Origin: an uncultured Peptococcaceae bacterium
Lineage (GTDB): Bacteria; Bacillota; Limnochordia; Darwinibacteriales; Darwinibacteriaceae
DNA length: 64,000 nt
Assembly (NCBI GenBank): GCA_937988745.1
Contig: CALKAR010000174.1
Location: 1 to 64,000, forward strand
Direction of reading: 5' to 3'
Shown piece by piece: positions 48,917-57,188 of this stretch (the first letter of the stretch is position 1; every line of letters starts with the position of its first letter). The translations under genes and the position numbers were made by a program. The notes under the pieces were generated by a model that did not search any database, had not been told where the DNA came from, and saw only the letters and a program-made list of their open reading frames with translations.

Positions 48917-49807
48917 TCAGTGGTCCCTCTCTACCACCATCAGTGCAATAGCGCGCAGAATTGGACTTTCGTATGGAAGCTCTCCTAGTACCTCCAAACA
49001 CTTGTCAGCGCTTTCCTTCGCCATAGTACGCGCCTGCTCCAGACCAAACAGCGATGGGTAAGTCAGCTTACCCTTCTCTTGATCCTTCCCGATCGCTTTG
49101 CCCAGAGCGTCCTCAGAACCGACAATGTCGAGGATATCATCGGTAATTTGAAAGGCCAGTCCAAAATGCTCGCCGAATCGTGTTAAGGCATCCAGTTCCT
49201 TTTCCGAAGCACCTCCGATCAGCCCACCGCAGCGCAGAGCTGCTTTAAAAAGTGCTCCGGTCTTATTGGCATGGATGTAGCGCAGGTTGTCCACATCTGC
49301 AGATACCTGACCTCGTTCGGCTAAAATATCTACGGTTTGACCTCCTACCATGCCCTGAGAACCGGCGGCTGCCGCTATTTCGCGAATAACTTCTGTCGTA
49401 GTCTGGTAATCGACACTATATTTTTCCGGCATGCGCGCCAGCTCGGCAAACGCTTCCGTCAGGAGAGCATCGCCTGCTAAAATAGCCGTGGCCTCGCCAT
49501 ACATACGGTGTACGGTCGGCTTGCCGCGCCGCAGATCGTCGTCATCCATGCTGGGCAGGTCGTCATGTACTAACGAGTAGGCATGGATCATTTCAATCGC
49601 CGCCGCAACCCCACCGGCCTTTTGAGGATCGCCTCCTACGCTCTCGCACGCTGCAACAGCCATAATAGCACGCAGTCTTTTCCCGCCACCCAATAACGCG
49701 TAGCGCATAGCCTCATGAATAATTGAAGGAGGAGTTGCACTCGGAGGAAGTGATTGTTCCAGCAAAATTTCTATCTCTTGAGCCTTTTCACGTAAAATAT
49801 GCGTCAT
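48917..49807 (-). CDS. ispA: Polyprenyl synthetase (farnesyl/geranyl diphosphate synthase)
   Basis: 296 aa. First Asp-rich motif DDLPSMDDDDLRRGKPTVH, second motif FQITDDILDIVG, and GGGKRLRAIM near the N-terminus. It makes C15 diphosphate for undecaprenyl and quinone synthesis. It follows xseB with a 4-nt overlap and precedes oapA by 14 nt. Confidence 0.94.
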   Translation of the reverse strand: MTHILREKAQEIEILLEQSLPPSATPPSIIHEAMRYALLGGGKRLRAIMAVAACESVGGDPQKAGGVAAAIEMIHAYSLVHDDLPSMDDDDLRRGKPTVHRMYGEATAILAGDALLTEAFAELARMPEKYSVDYQTTTEVIREIAAAAGSQGMVGGQTVDILAERGQVSADVDNLRYIHANKTGALFKAALRCGGLIGGASEKELDALTRFGEHFGLAFQITDDILDIVGSEDALGKAIGKDQEKGKLTYPSLFGLEQARTMAKESADKCLEVLGELPYESPILRAIALMVVERDH

Positions 49808-50043
49808 AATGATGCTTCCTCCTCTGACACGAATGGGGTGCGTTCTCCATCCTCGCCGATCAGCTGCTGAATCTTGCCCTCTGCTTCGTCCAGCTTCTGG
49901 CTGCAGATCCGCGCCAAAGCGACACCGGATTCAAACAACTTAAGCGATTCCTCCAGCGTCAATTCACCTGACTCAAGCTGCCGCACCACTTCTTCAAGCT
50001 TGACCAGCGCTTCTTCAAACTTTAGCTCTTTGTACTCGTTCAA
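49804..50043 (-). CDS. xseB: Exodeoxyribonuclease VII small subunit
   Basis: 79 aa. FEEALVKLEEVVRQLESGELTLEESLKLFESGVALA is the XseB signature helix pair (positions 9-44, quoted here only in part by its start FEEALVKLEEVV). Partner of XseA; 4-nt overlaps with both xseA and ispA show tight coupling. Confidence 0.93.
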   Translation of the reverse strand: MNEYKELKFEEALVKLEEVVRQLESGELTLEESLKLFESGVALARICSQKLDEAEGKIQQLIGEDGERTPFVSEEEASL

Positions 50044-51236
50044 TTGTCTTCCCCTTTCAAAACACTGCAGGTCAGCACACCGCGCTGCAGCTTTACAGCA
50101 ACTTCCTCACCAGGATTTACCTGTGTATAATTAGTAAGCACACGTCCAGAACTGTCACTGCAGATAGCATAGCCGCGGGCGAGCGTAGTTAGGGGACTTA
50201 GGGTGTTAAGCTTCGCCGCAAGCACCTCTAGCTCACGGCGCAACCTTTCGACATTTTGCCCTGTTCCAGTATTTAACCTCTCCCAAAGTTCATCAACTCG
50301 CATTTTCAGCGGTCGCAGCCGATCGGCTGGCCTGGTTAAGGCTGCTGAATTGGACAGCTGTTCTACATAGCGCCGCCCATGGCGCACCTTGTCCACCACA
50401 ATCCTCTGCAGACGATGCTCAAGTGAATGGATGTGTTCAGTGAGTTCGATATAATTGGGAACCGCCATTTCAGCAGCTGCACTGGGCGTAGGAGCCCTCA
50501 GATCGGCCACAAAATCGGCAATCGTAATATCCGTTTCGTGTCCCACAGCAGAGATTACGGGTTTCGGGCAGTGAAATATTGCTCGCGCCAAGGCTTCATC
50601 GTTAAAGACTGCTAAATCCTCAAACGAGCCGCCGCCTCGTCCTATAATAATGACATCGACATCTGGCTGACGAGCAGCCAAGTCTAGGGCACGCACTAGA
50701 GAGGCGGGCGCTTCTTGTCCCTGCACCAGTGCCGGCACGACCAGTATGTTTACTCCAGGGTGACGCCGGCGGGCTACGCTGATAACATCTCTCACTGCCG
50801 CACCAGTTGGCGAAGTAACGACCGCGACACACCTTGGCATGAAGGGAATCGGCTGCTTGTGACGCTGGTCAAACAAGCCCTCCTGCTCAAGTTTCTTCTT
50901 CAGCTGTTCGAAGGCCAGGCTGAGCAGGCCCATCCCCTGGGGAAAAAGTTGTTCTACATAGAGTTGATAGTCGCCGTTATATTCGTAAACACCAACAGAA
51001 CCGACAGCCACAACCATATCACCATCTTTAGGTACAAACTTGAGCCGTTGGTTGCGACTGCGAAACATGACTGCGCGGATACGGCTGGATTCATCTTTGA
51101 GAGAAAAGTACATGTGTCCGGAAGAATGATGCTTAAAATTTGAAATTTCCCCTTCTACGGCGATATTCTGAAACACAGGGTTGTCTAATGCCGCCTTGAT
51201 CTGCTGTGTCAACTCCCGAACCTGCAGGATCTGCAT
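50040..51236 (-). CDS. xseA: Exodeoxyribonuclease VII large subunit
   Basis: 398 aa, a little shorter than most (~440-450). N-terminal OB-fold (NIAVEGEISNFKHHSSGHMYFSL begins near residue 24), catalytic core with AVVTSPTGAAVRDVI, DVIIIGRGGGSFEDLAVFNDE and SAVGHETDITIADFVADLRAPTPSAAAE, then a shortened coiled coil. Degrades single-stranded DNA with XseB. GGAGGT ribosome site. Confidence 0.94.
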   Translation of the reverse strand: MQILQVRELTQQIKAALDNPVFQNIAVEGEISNFKHHSSGHMYFSLKDESSRIRAVMFRSRNQRLKFVPKDGDMVVAVGSVGVYEYNGDYQLYVEQLFPQGMGLLSLAFEQLKKKLEQEGLFDQRHKQPIPFMPRCVAVVTSPTGAAVRDVISVARRRHPGVNILVVPALVQGQEAPASLVRALDLAARQPDVDVIIIGRGGGSFEDLAVFNDEALARAIFHCPKPVISAVGHETDITIADFVADLRAPTPSAAAEMAVPNYIELTEHIHSLEHRLQRIVVDKVRHGRRYVEQLSNSAALTRPADRLRPLKMRVDELWERLNTGTGQNVERLRRELEVLAAKLNTLSPLTTLARGYAICSDSSGRVLTNYTQVNPGEEVAVKLQRGVLTCSVLKGEDN

Positions 51237-51255
51237 ATTATACCTCCAACGAAGA

Positions 51256-51273
51256 AAGCCGGTTGCCCGGCTT
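51256..51273 (-). terminator. Weak terminator-like hairpin before xseA
   Basis: AAGCCGG / CCGGCTT, 7 bp with a 4-nt loop, followed by TCTTCGTT; the T tract is poor. It touches the stop codon of the Kae1-like gene and could attenuate transcription into xseA. Confidence 0.5.
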
Positions 51274-52244
51274 CACTCCTGTGTTGTCTTCTTGAGAGCA
51301 GCTTGGCGGGCAAAGAGAGCCGCACCAAGTGCATTATCGGTGCTGTACCGTGGTTCAGCGAAATACAAATTCCAATTGCGGAGCTTATCGACGAGCATGT
51401 TCCTCAAAATGCGGTTCGCCGCCACTCCCCCTACGATCAACATCTCTCGGCAGTCAGCTTGGTCTTCTGCCCATCTGATCCACTTGACTAAGGCTCGTCC
51501 AATGCACTGCAGACAGCCAAGGGCTATCGACTCTGGCGACTCCTGCCCCACATGCTTCAATAGAGCTGTTAAGGGACCAGAGAAACTCAGCTCACCATTC
51601 TTATGAACAGCTGGCACTACGACTGCCTGCTCTGCCTTCTCAGCCAATTTTTCCAGTGCTGGTCCTGCCGGGAACGTAAGGCCCAGCGCCACACCTACGC
51701 GATCGACAAATTGACCGGCATGCAGGTCGCTTGTGGCTCCCAACAGCTCAATGTCCATACGGCCACTTGGCTTTATAGACACTGCCGTCAGCTCTGTAGT
51801 ACCACCGGACAGATGTATTGAAAAGAATCGCTCTGAAGTCGGTCCTCCGGCCGTATGCAGACCACTCAGAATATGGTTTTCCTGATGACTAAGCTCGTAA
51901 AAAGGAATACCGGTCAGCTGGGCGTATGTTTCTCCGAAACTCCTGCCGGCGGAAAAAACCGGCATATAGGAGTCCGCATAAGGCCTTGGCTGACTGCTGG
52001 CCGCTGCAGCGGCCACCTTCCACTCGCCGGACAGCTGCCCGCGCAGCTTCTCTGCAACCTTCGGCAAATTCTGCACATGCTGAAACAGCGCTTCAGACTG
52101 CCGCAGACCCTGTTTACCTTCGGGGACTTCTAGGACCTGCCGGGCTTCGGCAGCTGTGCTGCCGTCCCGATCAACTAGGCAGAGAGATGTGGTATAAGCG
52201 CTTGTGTCTATTCCCAAATAAAGCTCACGCAAAGCCGCCATCAC
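51273..52244 (-). CDS. Kae1/TsaD-like (M22, O-sialoglycoprotein endopeptidase-like) protein
   Basis: 323 aa ASKHA-fold protein. N-terminus YLGIDTSAYTTSLCLVDRDG, the metal-binding HxxxH in ELSHQENHILSG, HLSGGTTELTAV and LIVGGVAANRILR. It is a paralogue of TsaD that is often encoded between nusB and xseA in Clostridia, with no TsaB/TsaE partner here; a role in t6A synthesis is not implied. Function unknown. It overlaps the nusB end by 20 nt, so a later start (TTG four codons in) is possible. Confidence 0.75.
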   Translation of the reverse strand: MMAALRELYLGIDTSAYTTSLCLVDRDGSTAAEARQVLEVPEGKQGLRQSEALFQHVQNLPKVAEKLRGQLSGEWKVAAAAASSQPRPYADSYMPVFSAGRSFGETYAQLTGIPFYELSHQENHILSGLHTAGGPTSERFFSIHLSGGTTELTAVSIKPSGRMDIELLGATSDLHAGQFVDRVGVALGLTFPAGPALEKLAEKAEQAVVVPAVHKNGELSFSGPLTALLKHVGQESPESIALGCLQCIGRALVKWIRWAEDQADCREMLIVGGVAANRILRNMLVDKLRNWNLYFAEPRYSTDNALGAALFARQAALKKTTQE

Positions 52245-52632
52245 GCACCACAGAACCTAATACTCCATTGATGAACCTCGGTGCATCATCATCACCGAAG
52301 CGTTTAGCCAATTCCACCGCTTCATTTACCGAAACAGGGACTGGCACATCATCGCGAAATACAATCTCATAGATCGCTAACCGCAGGATACTGCGTTCCA
52401 CAGCTCCCAGGCGTTCAACCCGCCACCCGGTGGACACATCGTTGATCTGGGCATCGAGTGCAGCACGATATGCGCATACACCGCGCACAACTTCGGCAAC
52501 ATATTCCTCGTTTGCTTCATCCAAAACCGCATCAGCCAGCCTCTGTTGTATTGCTTCTTCTGCTTCACAGTTACCTACGTCAATTTGGAATAGTGTTTGA
52601 AACGCTACTTGTCGCGCTACACGTCTACTCAA
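52225..52632 (-). CDS. nusB: Transcription antitermination factor NusB
   Basis: 135 aa. SRRVARQVAFQTLFQID at the N-terminus, RVERLGAVERSILRLAIYEI and NEAVELAKRFGDDDAPRFINGVLG at the C-terminus are family hallmarks. With NusE/S10 it binds boxA RNA to promote rRNA antitermination. Follows amaP, as in Bacillota asp23-nusB clusters. Confidence 0.95.
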   Translation of the reverse strand: MSRRVARQVAFQTLFQIDVGNCEAEEAIQQRLADAVLDEANEEYVAEVVRGVCAYRAALDAQINDVSTGWRVERLGAVERSILRLAIYEIVFRDDVPVPVSVNEAVELAKRFGDDDAPRFINGVLGSVVRDGGFA

Positions 52633-52648
52633 TAAACCTCACCCCAAC

Positions 52649-53167
52649 TCACGATACCCGCGGCCTCGCCGTCTCTCCGATACCACGCACGAGAATCTCC
52701 ACACCCGCGACTTCGATTCCCATGGTTTCGGCTAAGTATTCCTTAACTTGCTGCTGTAATTCCTCGGCTAAACTCGGTACGTTGTAATCGGGCAAAATCT
52801 GAAGTTCAAGGCGCACCAACAGTGGCTCTGTCTGCACCACTGTAACAGTGCTCTCTCTAACTCCTTTGACGTCATGGGCCTTCTTATTAATGAGCCCCTT
52901 GATCGTATTGACACCGATGCGCACCGCTCCAAGCTCTGCTTGATGGACGACAGCTGGTTCAGACTTCTGGCGTGTAATGATCAACAGCAGGTAGACAGCC
53001 AGGAGAATGAAAACAGCCCCAATCAAGATACCATCCCAAAGATCAGGAGCCAATCTCATCCAGCTCAGGGTGCCAGAAAGACCTGTGCTGACCACCACCA
53101 TCAGCCCGCCGAGAAAAGCTAATATCAGCGCTGTCAAACCTATAATCAGCTGATCCAAGCCAGTCAT
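52649..53167 (-). CDS. amaP: Alkaline shock response membrane anchor protein AmaP
   Basis: 172 aa. Two N-terminal membrane helices (about 7-28 and 40-62) are followed by an Asp23-like domain (GAVRIGVNTIKGLINKKAHDVKGV, VRLELQILPDYNVPSLAEELQQ). AmaP anchors Asp23 at the membrane in Staphylococcus. Adjacent to the asp23 gene by 1 nt. Confidence 0.85.
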   Translation of the reverse strand: MTGLDQLIIGLTALILAFLGGLMVVVSTGLSGTLSWMRLAPDLWDGILIGAVFILLAVYLLLIITRQKSEPAVVHQAELGAVRIGVNTIKGLINKKAHDVKGVRESTVTVVQTEPLLVRLELQILPDYNVPSLAEELQQQVKEYLAETMGIEVAGVEILVRGIGETARPRVS

Positions 53168-53168
53168 A

Positions 53169-53582
53169 CTACTTCACCCGTGGTGGAGGTGTCTGCTTAG
53201 CCGGGGCTGGTTCTTCCGTTTTCTTCTCTTGCGGGAAGTGTACTCCAAGAACATGCAAGTTGACCTCTACCACAGTCAAACCGGTCATAACCTCAATGGT
53301 CCGCTTAACGTTTTCCTGGATCTGCTGCGCAACCTCAGGGATGTTGTATCCGTATTCAATGATTATGAACAGATCGACTGCACACTCTGCTTGACCTACT
53401 TCTACTTTGACACCTTTAGAGAGGTTGCGGTGGCCCAGCATCTCGGCAATACCGCCTGCGATACCTCCGCTCATACCAGCAACACCAGGGATCTCTGTCG
53501 CGGCTAATCCAGCGATAATGCCTACGACTTCGTCAGCAATCTTCACATCGCCTAAGTCAGTGCGACGTTCTTGTTCTGCCAT
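53169..53582 (-). CDS. Asp23/Gls24 envelope stress response protein
   Basis: 137 aa. Asp23 domain with IADEVVGIIAGLAATEIPGVAGMSG and VDLFIIIEYGYNIPEVAQQIQENVK, then a proline-rich tail. Position accC-asp23-(amaP)-nusB corresponds to B. subtilis yqhY, linked to acetyl-CoA carboxylase control. It is the first gene after a good promoter. Confidence 0.9.
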   Translation of the reverse strand: MAEQERRTDLGDVKIADEVVGIIAGLAATEIPGVAGMSGGIAGGIAEMLGHRNLSKGVKVEVGQAECAVDLFIIIEYGYNIPEVAQQIQENVKRTIEVMTGLTVVEVNLHVLGVHFPQEKKTEEPAPAKQTPPPRVK

Positions 53583-53614
53583 CTGAGCACCCTCCTCATA
53601 AATAACTTATGGAT

Positions 53615-53623
53615 ATTATACCA
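53615..53623 (-). promoter_or_regulatory. Extended -10 promoter for asp23-amaP-nusB
   Basis: TGG directly followed by TATAAT on the minus strand (TG-N-TATAAT). No good -35 at 16-18 nt. It lies 33 nt before the ATG of the Asp23 gene and just below the accC stop. Confidence 0.7.
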
Positions 53624-53656
53624 GACTAAACCAGAACGTACCACAAAAGCTGGCAT

Positions 53657-55000
53657 TTATTCGTCCAGCAATGTATCAATGAAATTCGTTGAAAACTCGC
53701 CTCGCAGAAAACGGGGATCTCTTAAAATCCGCTTGTGGAAAGGAATCGTGGTGTCTATACCTTCAACTACAAGCTCGTCTAAAGCCCGTGCCATTCGCTG
53801 TACAGCCTCTTCCCGATCGGTTCCCCAGGCGATCAATTTTCCAAACATAGAATCATAATATGGCGGAATCTTATAACCCTGGTAAACATGACTATCCCAG
53901 CGGATACCGTAACCACCTGGTACCATTAACCGTGTGATGGTTCCCGGGCACGGTCGCGAATTCTTACCGATGGCTTCGGCCATAATCCGACACTCAATAG
54001 CATGGCCATACGGAAGCACATCTGCCTGAGTGTACCCTAATTCCTCGCCTGCGGCTATACGAATTTGCTCCTTAACCAGATCAATGCTGTAGACCAGCTC
54101 AGTAACTGGATGTTCCACCTGCAGGCGCGTATTCATCTCCATAAAGTAAAAGTCGCCGTTTTCGTCTAATAAAAACTCTATTGTACCGGCGTTGTGGTAA
54201 CCAACCGCTTTTGCACCCTTTACTGCCGCCTCACCCATGCGGGCCCGCAGCTCTTCATTGACGGCTGGAGAGGGACTCTCTTCCAAAAGCTTTTGATGAC
54301 GGCGCTGCAGCGAGCACTCACGCTCACCAAAATGGACGACATTTCCGTGTTGATCAGCTAAAATCTGCACCTCAATATGGCGCGGATTCACTAGGTACTT
54401 TTCTAAGTAGACCTTGTCGCTGCCAAACGCAGCCGCAGCTTCAGCCCGAGCTACCTGGGCGTGTTGGAGCAGCTCCTCTCGATTCCACGCAAGCCGCATA
54501 CCGCGCCCTCCACCGCCGGCGACTGCCTTGATGATCACAGGGTAACCAATTTCATCAGCGATCTTCACCAATTCTTTGTCAGACTCAACGGGACCATCGC
54601 TTCCAGGAATTACAGGAACCCCAGCCTCGGCCATGACGGCCTTGGCACGAGACTTGTCCCCCAAGAGCTCAATCTGCTCTGGGCTTGGACCGATAAAGGT
54701 CAGATTATGAGCTTCACACATCTCTGCAAAAAGAGGCTGTTCACTTAGGTAGCCATAACCGGGATGCACGGCATCCGCTCCATGCACAACCGCTGTCGAA
54801 ATAATGTTCTGGAGGTTAAGATAGCTCTTCGCCGAAGGGGCTGGGCCCACACAGACGGCATAATCAGCGTACTTGACATGAAGTGAATCGCGATCAGCTT
54901 CAGAAAATATGGCGATGGTTTCAATATTAAGTTCGCGACAGGCGCGCATAACTCGCAAGGCGATCTCGCCCCTGTTTGCAATCAATACTCTCCGCAGCAA
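53657..55000 (-). CDS. accC: Acetyl-CoA carboxylase, biotin carboxylase subunit
   Basis: 447 aa. N-terminal RVLIANRGEIALRVMRAC, ATP-grasp glycine loop KAVAGGGGRGMRLAW, EVQILADQHGNVVHFGERE, EMNTRLQVEHPVTE. It carboxylates biotin on AccB. Paired with accB 12 nt upstream; together they feed malonyl-CoA synthesis. accA/accD are elsewhere. Confidence 0.96.
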   Translation of the reverse strand: MLRRVLIANRGEIALRVMRACRELNIETIAIFSEADRDSLHVKYADYAVCVGPAPSAKSYLNLQNIISTAVVHGADAVHPGYGYLSEQPLFAEMCEAHNLTFIGPSPEQIELLGDKSRAKAVMAEAGVPVIPGSDGPVESDKELVKIADEIGYPVIIKAVAGGGGRGMRLAWNREELLQHAQVARAEAAAAFGSDKVYLEKYLVNPRHIEVQILADQHGNVVHFGERECSLQRRHQKLLEESPSPAVNEELRARMGEAAVKGAKAVGYHNAGTIEFLLDENGDFYFMEMNTRLQVEHPVTELVYSIDLVKEQIRIAAGEELGYTQADVLPYGHAIECRIMAEAIGKNSRPCPGTITRLMVPGGYGIRWDSHVYQGYKIPPYYDSMFGKLIAWGTDREEAVQRMARALDELVVEGIDTTIPFHKRILRDPRFLRGEFSTNFIDTLLDE

Positions 55001-55012
55001 CGATTCCCACCC

Positions 55013-55471
55013 CTAATCCATAAGCTCCAGGCGAATCAGGGGCTGACCGTACTCCACCGACTCACCATTCTCAACCAGAAATTCTACTACCCTGCCGCGG
55101 TGTTCTGACTCGATTTCGTTCATCATTTTCATAGCCTCAATGATAAAAAGCACCTGTCCTGGTTCTATCATATCGCCCACTTTTACGTAGGGTTCAGCAT
55201 CAGGAGCTGGTGCGCGGTAGAACGTACCTACCATAGGTGAAGTGATATCGAGCATATTTGCGGGAACCTTAGCCTGTGTAATAGCTGTTGGTTCTGGACG
55301 CGGCTGAGGAACAGCCTCGACTGCCGGTGGCTGGACCTCGGCAGCAGGCAGGCTGATCCCGCCAGCTGATTTCTTTATTTTAATCTTAAAGTCATCGTGT
55401 TCAATTTCAAGCTCTGCTATGTTGGCAGCATCGACAATCTGGATAAGCTGCTTGATATCTTTGAGTTCCAT
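55013..55471 (-). CDS. accB: Acetyl-CoA carboxylase biotin carboxyl carrier protein
   Basis: 152 aa. N-terminal ELKDIKQLIQIVDAANIAELEIE, a Pro/Ala linker, and the C-terminal biotinyl domain with the biotinylated Lys in IIEAMKMMNEIES. GGAGGT ribosome site. It lies directly below spoIIIAH as in B. subtilis. Confidence 0.96.
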   Translation of the reverse strand: MELKDIKQLIQIVDAANIAELEIEHDDFKIKIKKSAGGISLPAAEVQPPAVEAVPQPRPEPTAITQAKVPANMLDITSPMVGTFYRAPAPDAEPYVKVGDMIEPGQVLFIIEAMKMMNEIESEHRGRVVEFLVENGESVEYGQPLIRLELMD

Positions 55472-55528
55472 TAAGGTACCTCCAAGATGGATTTCTGTGT
55501 TTAGTTCTACAATTTCGAGCCGATCCCT

Positions 55529-56119
55529 CTAGACAGCAGAAGGTTCATCCACAATCGTAATTTGGTCATAACTGATTCCGGTCAAGCTTCTAACGAGTTC
55601 GCCAATTTGGGCAGCCTCTTCCCTGGTCAAACGAACGGGAACTACGATAATGGCAGAATCGTCATCCAGCATGGCGACTCCGTCTAGATAACCCTTAGCC
55701 TTCAAGAGATTTTCAATTTCCGCCTCGACGGCCATCACCGCCAATACCTGCTGCAGTTCTTCCTGGGCCTTTTGCCGCTGCTCCGGTGAAGCAGTTCCAT
55801 CATAAGCAATATTCTGGAGAAGCTCCATCTGCCTGCTGCGCAGCCGTTCTCTCTCAAGGCGGTATTCTGAGAATTTCGTTGGTATCGGCCTTACAGAGAC
55901 AGGTTCCACAAGCGATGCAAGCTCCGCTGGTTCAGGTTCATCAAGTAAGGCAAAGACTGAGCTCGTTTCGTGGATCTCGTGCGGAGGCTGTTCGTCATCA
56001 CTGCTGGCAACCTCTGTTTCTTCCACATTAAAGATGTACACGAGTACTGCGACTGCTATGGTCAGAACTAAGATGTTCCACAGAATTTTTCGACCTTTCC
56101 ATACGTAGAACTTAGCCAT
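55529..56119 (-). CDS. spoIIIAH: Stage III sporulation protein AH
   Basis: 196 aa. One membrane helix (about 13-30), an acidic linker, and a C-terminal domain with RSRQMELLQNIAYDGTASPEQRQKA (residues about 92-116, partly quoted) and ARLTREEAAQ-like KAKGYLDGVAMLDDDSAIIVV. It is the mother-cell partner of forespore SpoIIQ in the feeding-tube channel. Eighth gene of the spoIIIA operon. Confidence 0.92.
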   Translation of the reverse strand: MAKFYVWKGRKILWNILVLTIAVAVLVYIFNVEETEVASSDDEQPPHEIHETSSVFALLDEPEPAELASLVEPVSVRPIPTKFSEYRLERERLRSRQMELLQNIAYDGTASPEQRQKAQEELQQVLAVMAVEAEIENLLKAKGYLDGVAMLDDDSAIIVVPVRLTREEAAQIGELVRSLTGISYDQITIVDEPSAV

Positions 56120-56132
56120 TGTCTCACTCTCC

Positions 56133-56657
56133 TTAATTTCTCGGAAGAACTTCTATCCGATACATCTCTATCTGCAGGACAGTCTGCACCGCATGAGCTA
56201 TCTGAAAGCGTACCTGCGGATCTTCTGCCCCATCAGCCACAACTAACACACCGCGAATCTGGGGCCAAATCTCCTCGAGAATAATGGGAGACTCAGATTG
56301 GCCACTTCTTACTAGAGCAGGGGCGGTGGTACGGCGTGTCTCGATGTCATTTCGCTGTTCGTAGGTAGACTCTTCAGCAATGGTCAAGCGTGTTCCCCGT
56401 TCAAGTGTGACAAACACATCTGCCCGCCTAATCCCCATCACCGCGCTGAGGAGTTCAGACAGCCGCTGTTCTAGATACCTGGCTTCCGCTGCAAAATCCG
56501 ACCTATCTGGGGCTGTAATTTCCCCTTGAAAAGAAGTCTCAATTTGCCGTTTGGGTGTCTGCACCATCAAAAGGCCCACTCCTACAAGGGCAACTAAGGC
56601 AAGCCAACTCAGAAACCTTTTTTGCTTGTCTGAAAGGCGTTCTAGGATCTTGGTCAC
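56133..56657 (-). CDS. spoIIIAG: Stage III sporulation protein AG
   Basis: 174 aa. Membrane segment about 17-32, then a ring-building-motif domain (YLEQRLSELLSAVMGIRRADVFVTLE, EIWPQIRGVLVVADGAEDPQVRFQIAHAVQ, each only partly conserved in sequence). In B. subtilis SpoIIIAG forms the large secretin-like ring of the mother cell-forespore channel. Overlaps spoIIIAF by 4 nt. Confidence 0.9.
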   Translation of the reverse strand: MTKILERLSDKQKRFLSWLALVALVGVGLLMVQTPKRQIETSFQGEITAPDRSDFAAEARYLEQRLSELLSAVMGIRRADVFVTLERGTRLTIAEESTYEQRNDIETRRTTAPALVRSGQSESPIILEEIWPQIRGVLVVADGAEDPQVRFQIAHAVQTVLQIEMYRIEVLPRN

Positions 56658-57184
56658 AGTTCGACTCCCCCCGCTTCCATGGTGACAGTGATATGTTCTT
56701 CGGGTAGGTCTAGATACTGAGAAACGATTCTCTGAATCCTGTCGCCGGTAATATTCTGCCCCCTAACTCTAACGTCCACTGCCTCCACCGCGCCTTGGTC
56801 TGTTGATAGGCTAATTTCAACCTGTTCTACGCCCTGGATAGTTAAGAGCAAGGCCTCAAGCTGTCGAGCAGCCGACTCGTCGACAGCTCGCAGAACGGGT
56901 GCAGCGCCTTTCGCCTGCAGACGAGCTGCCACTGCTTCCCAGTCACCCTGAATGGAAGTACCGCGGCTAAATGAGCTCGCAGCGTTTTCTAGAGATAGAG
57001 AGGCAGCCCAGTCTATGTTGACGAGCGAGAGAATAGGCTGGAGAATCGCAGCCATAAGTACAAGACCAAAAACTAGTTTGGCGGTTCCTCTAATTCCCGG
57101 TGATTCAGGCAGGATTGTTTCCAAGAAGCCTAGGATGATTACCAGTGCTGTAATCCCTTTCAACCAAACCCACAGCTGCTCCAT
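56654..57184 (-). CDS. spoIIIAF: Stage III sporulation protein AF
   Basis: 176 aa. Two N-terminal membrane helices (about 9-25 and 35-52; KLVFGLVLMAAILQPILSL) and a soluble ring-building-motif domain. Part of the SpoIIIA complex in the mother-cell membrane. Position between AE and AG confirms the assignment, as sequence conservation is low. Confidence 0.9.
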   Translation of the reverse strand: MEQLWVWLKGITALVIILGFLETILPESPGIRGTAKLVFGLVLMAAILQPILSLVNIDWAASLSLENAASSFSRGTSIQGDWEAVAARLQAKGAAPVLRAVDESAARQLEALLLTIQGVEQVEISLSTDQGAVEAVDVRVRGQNITGDRIQRIVSQYLDLPEEHITVTMEAGGVEL

Positions 57185-57188
57185 GTTT

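Noticed and set aside
48903..49001. 33-codon upstream extension of oapA
   Set aside because: It lies within ispA; the TTG at 48902 has AAGGAG at proper spacing.
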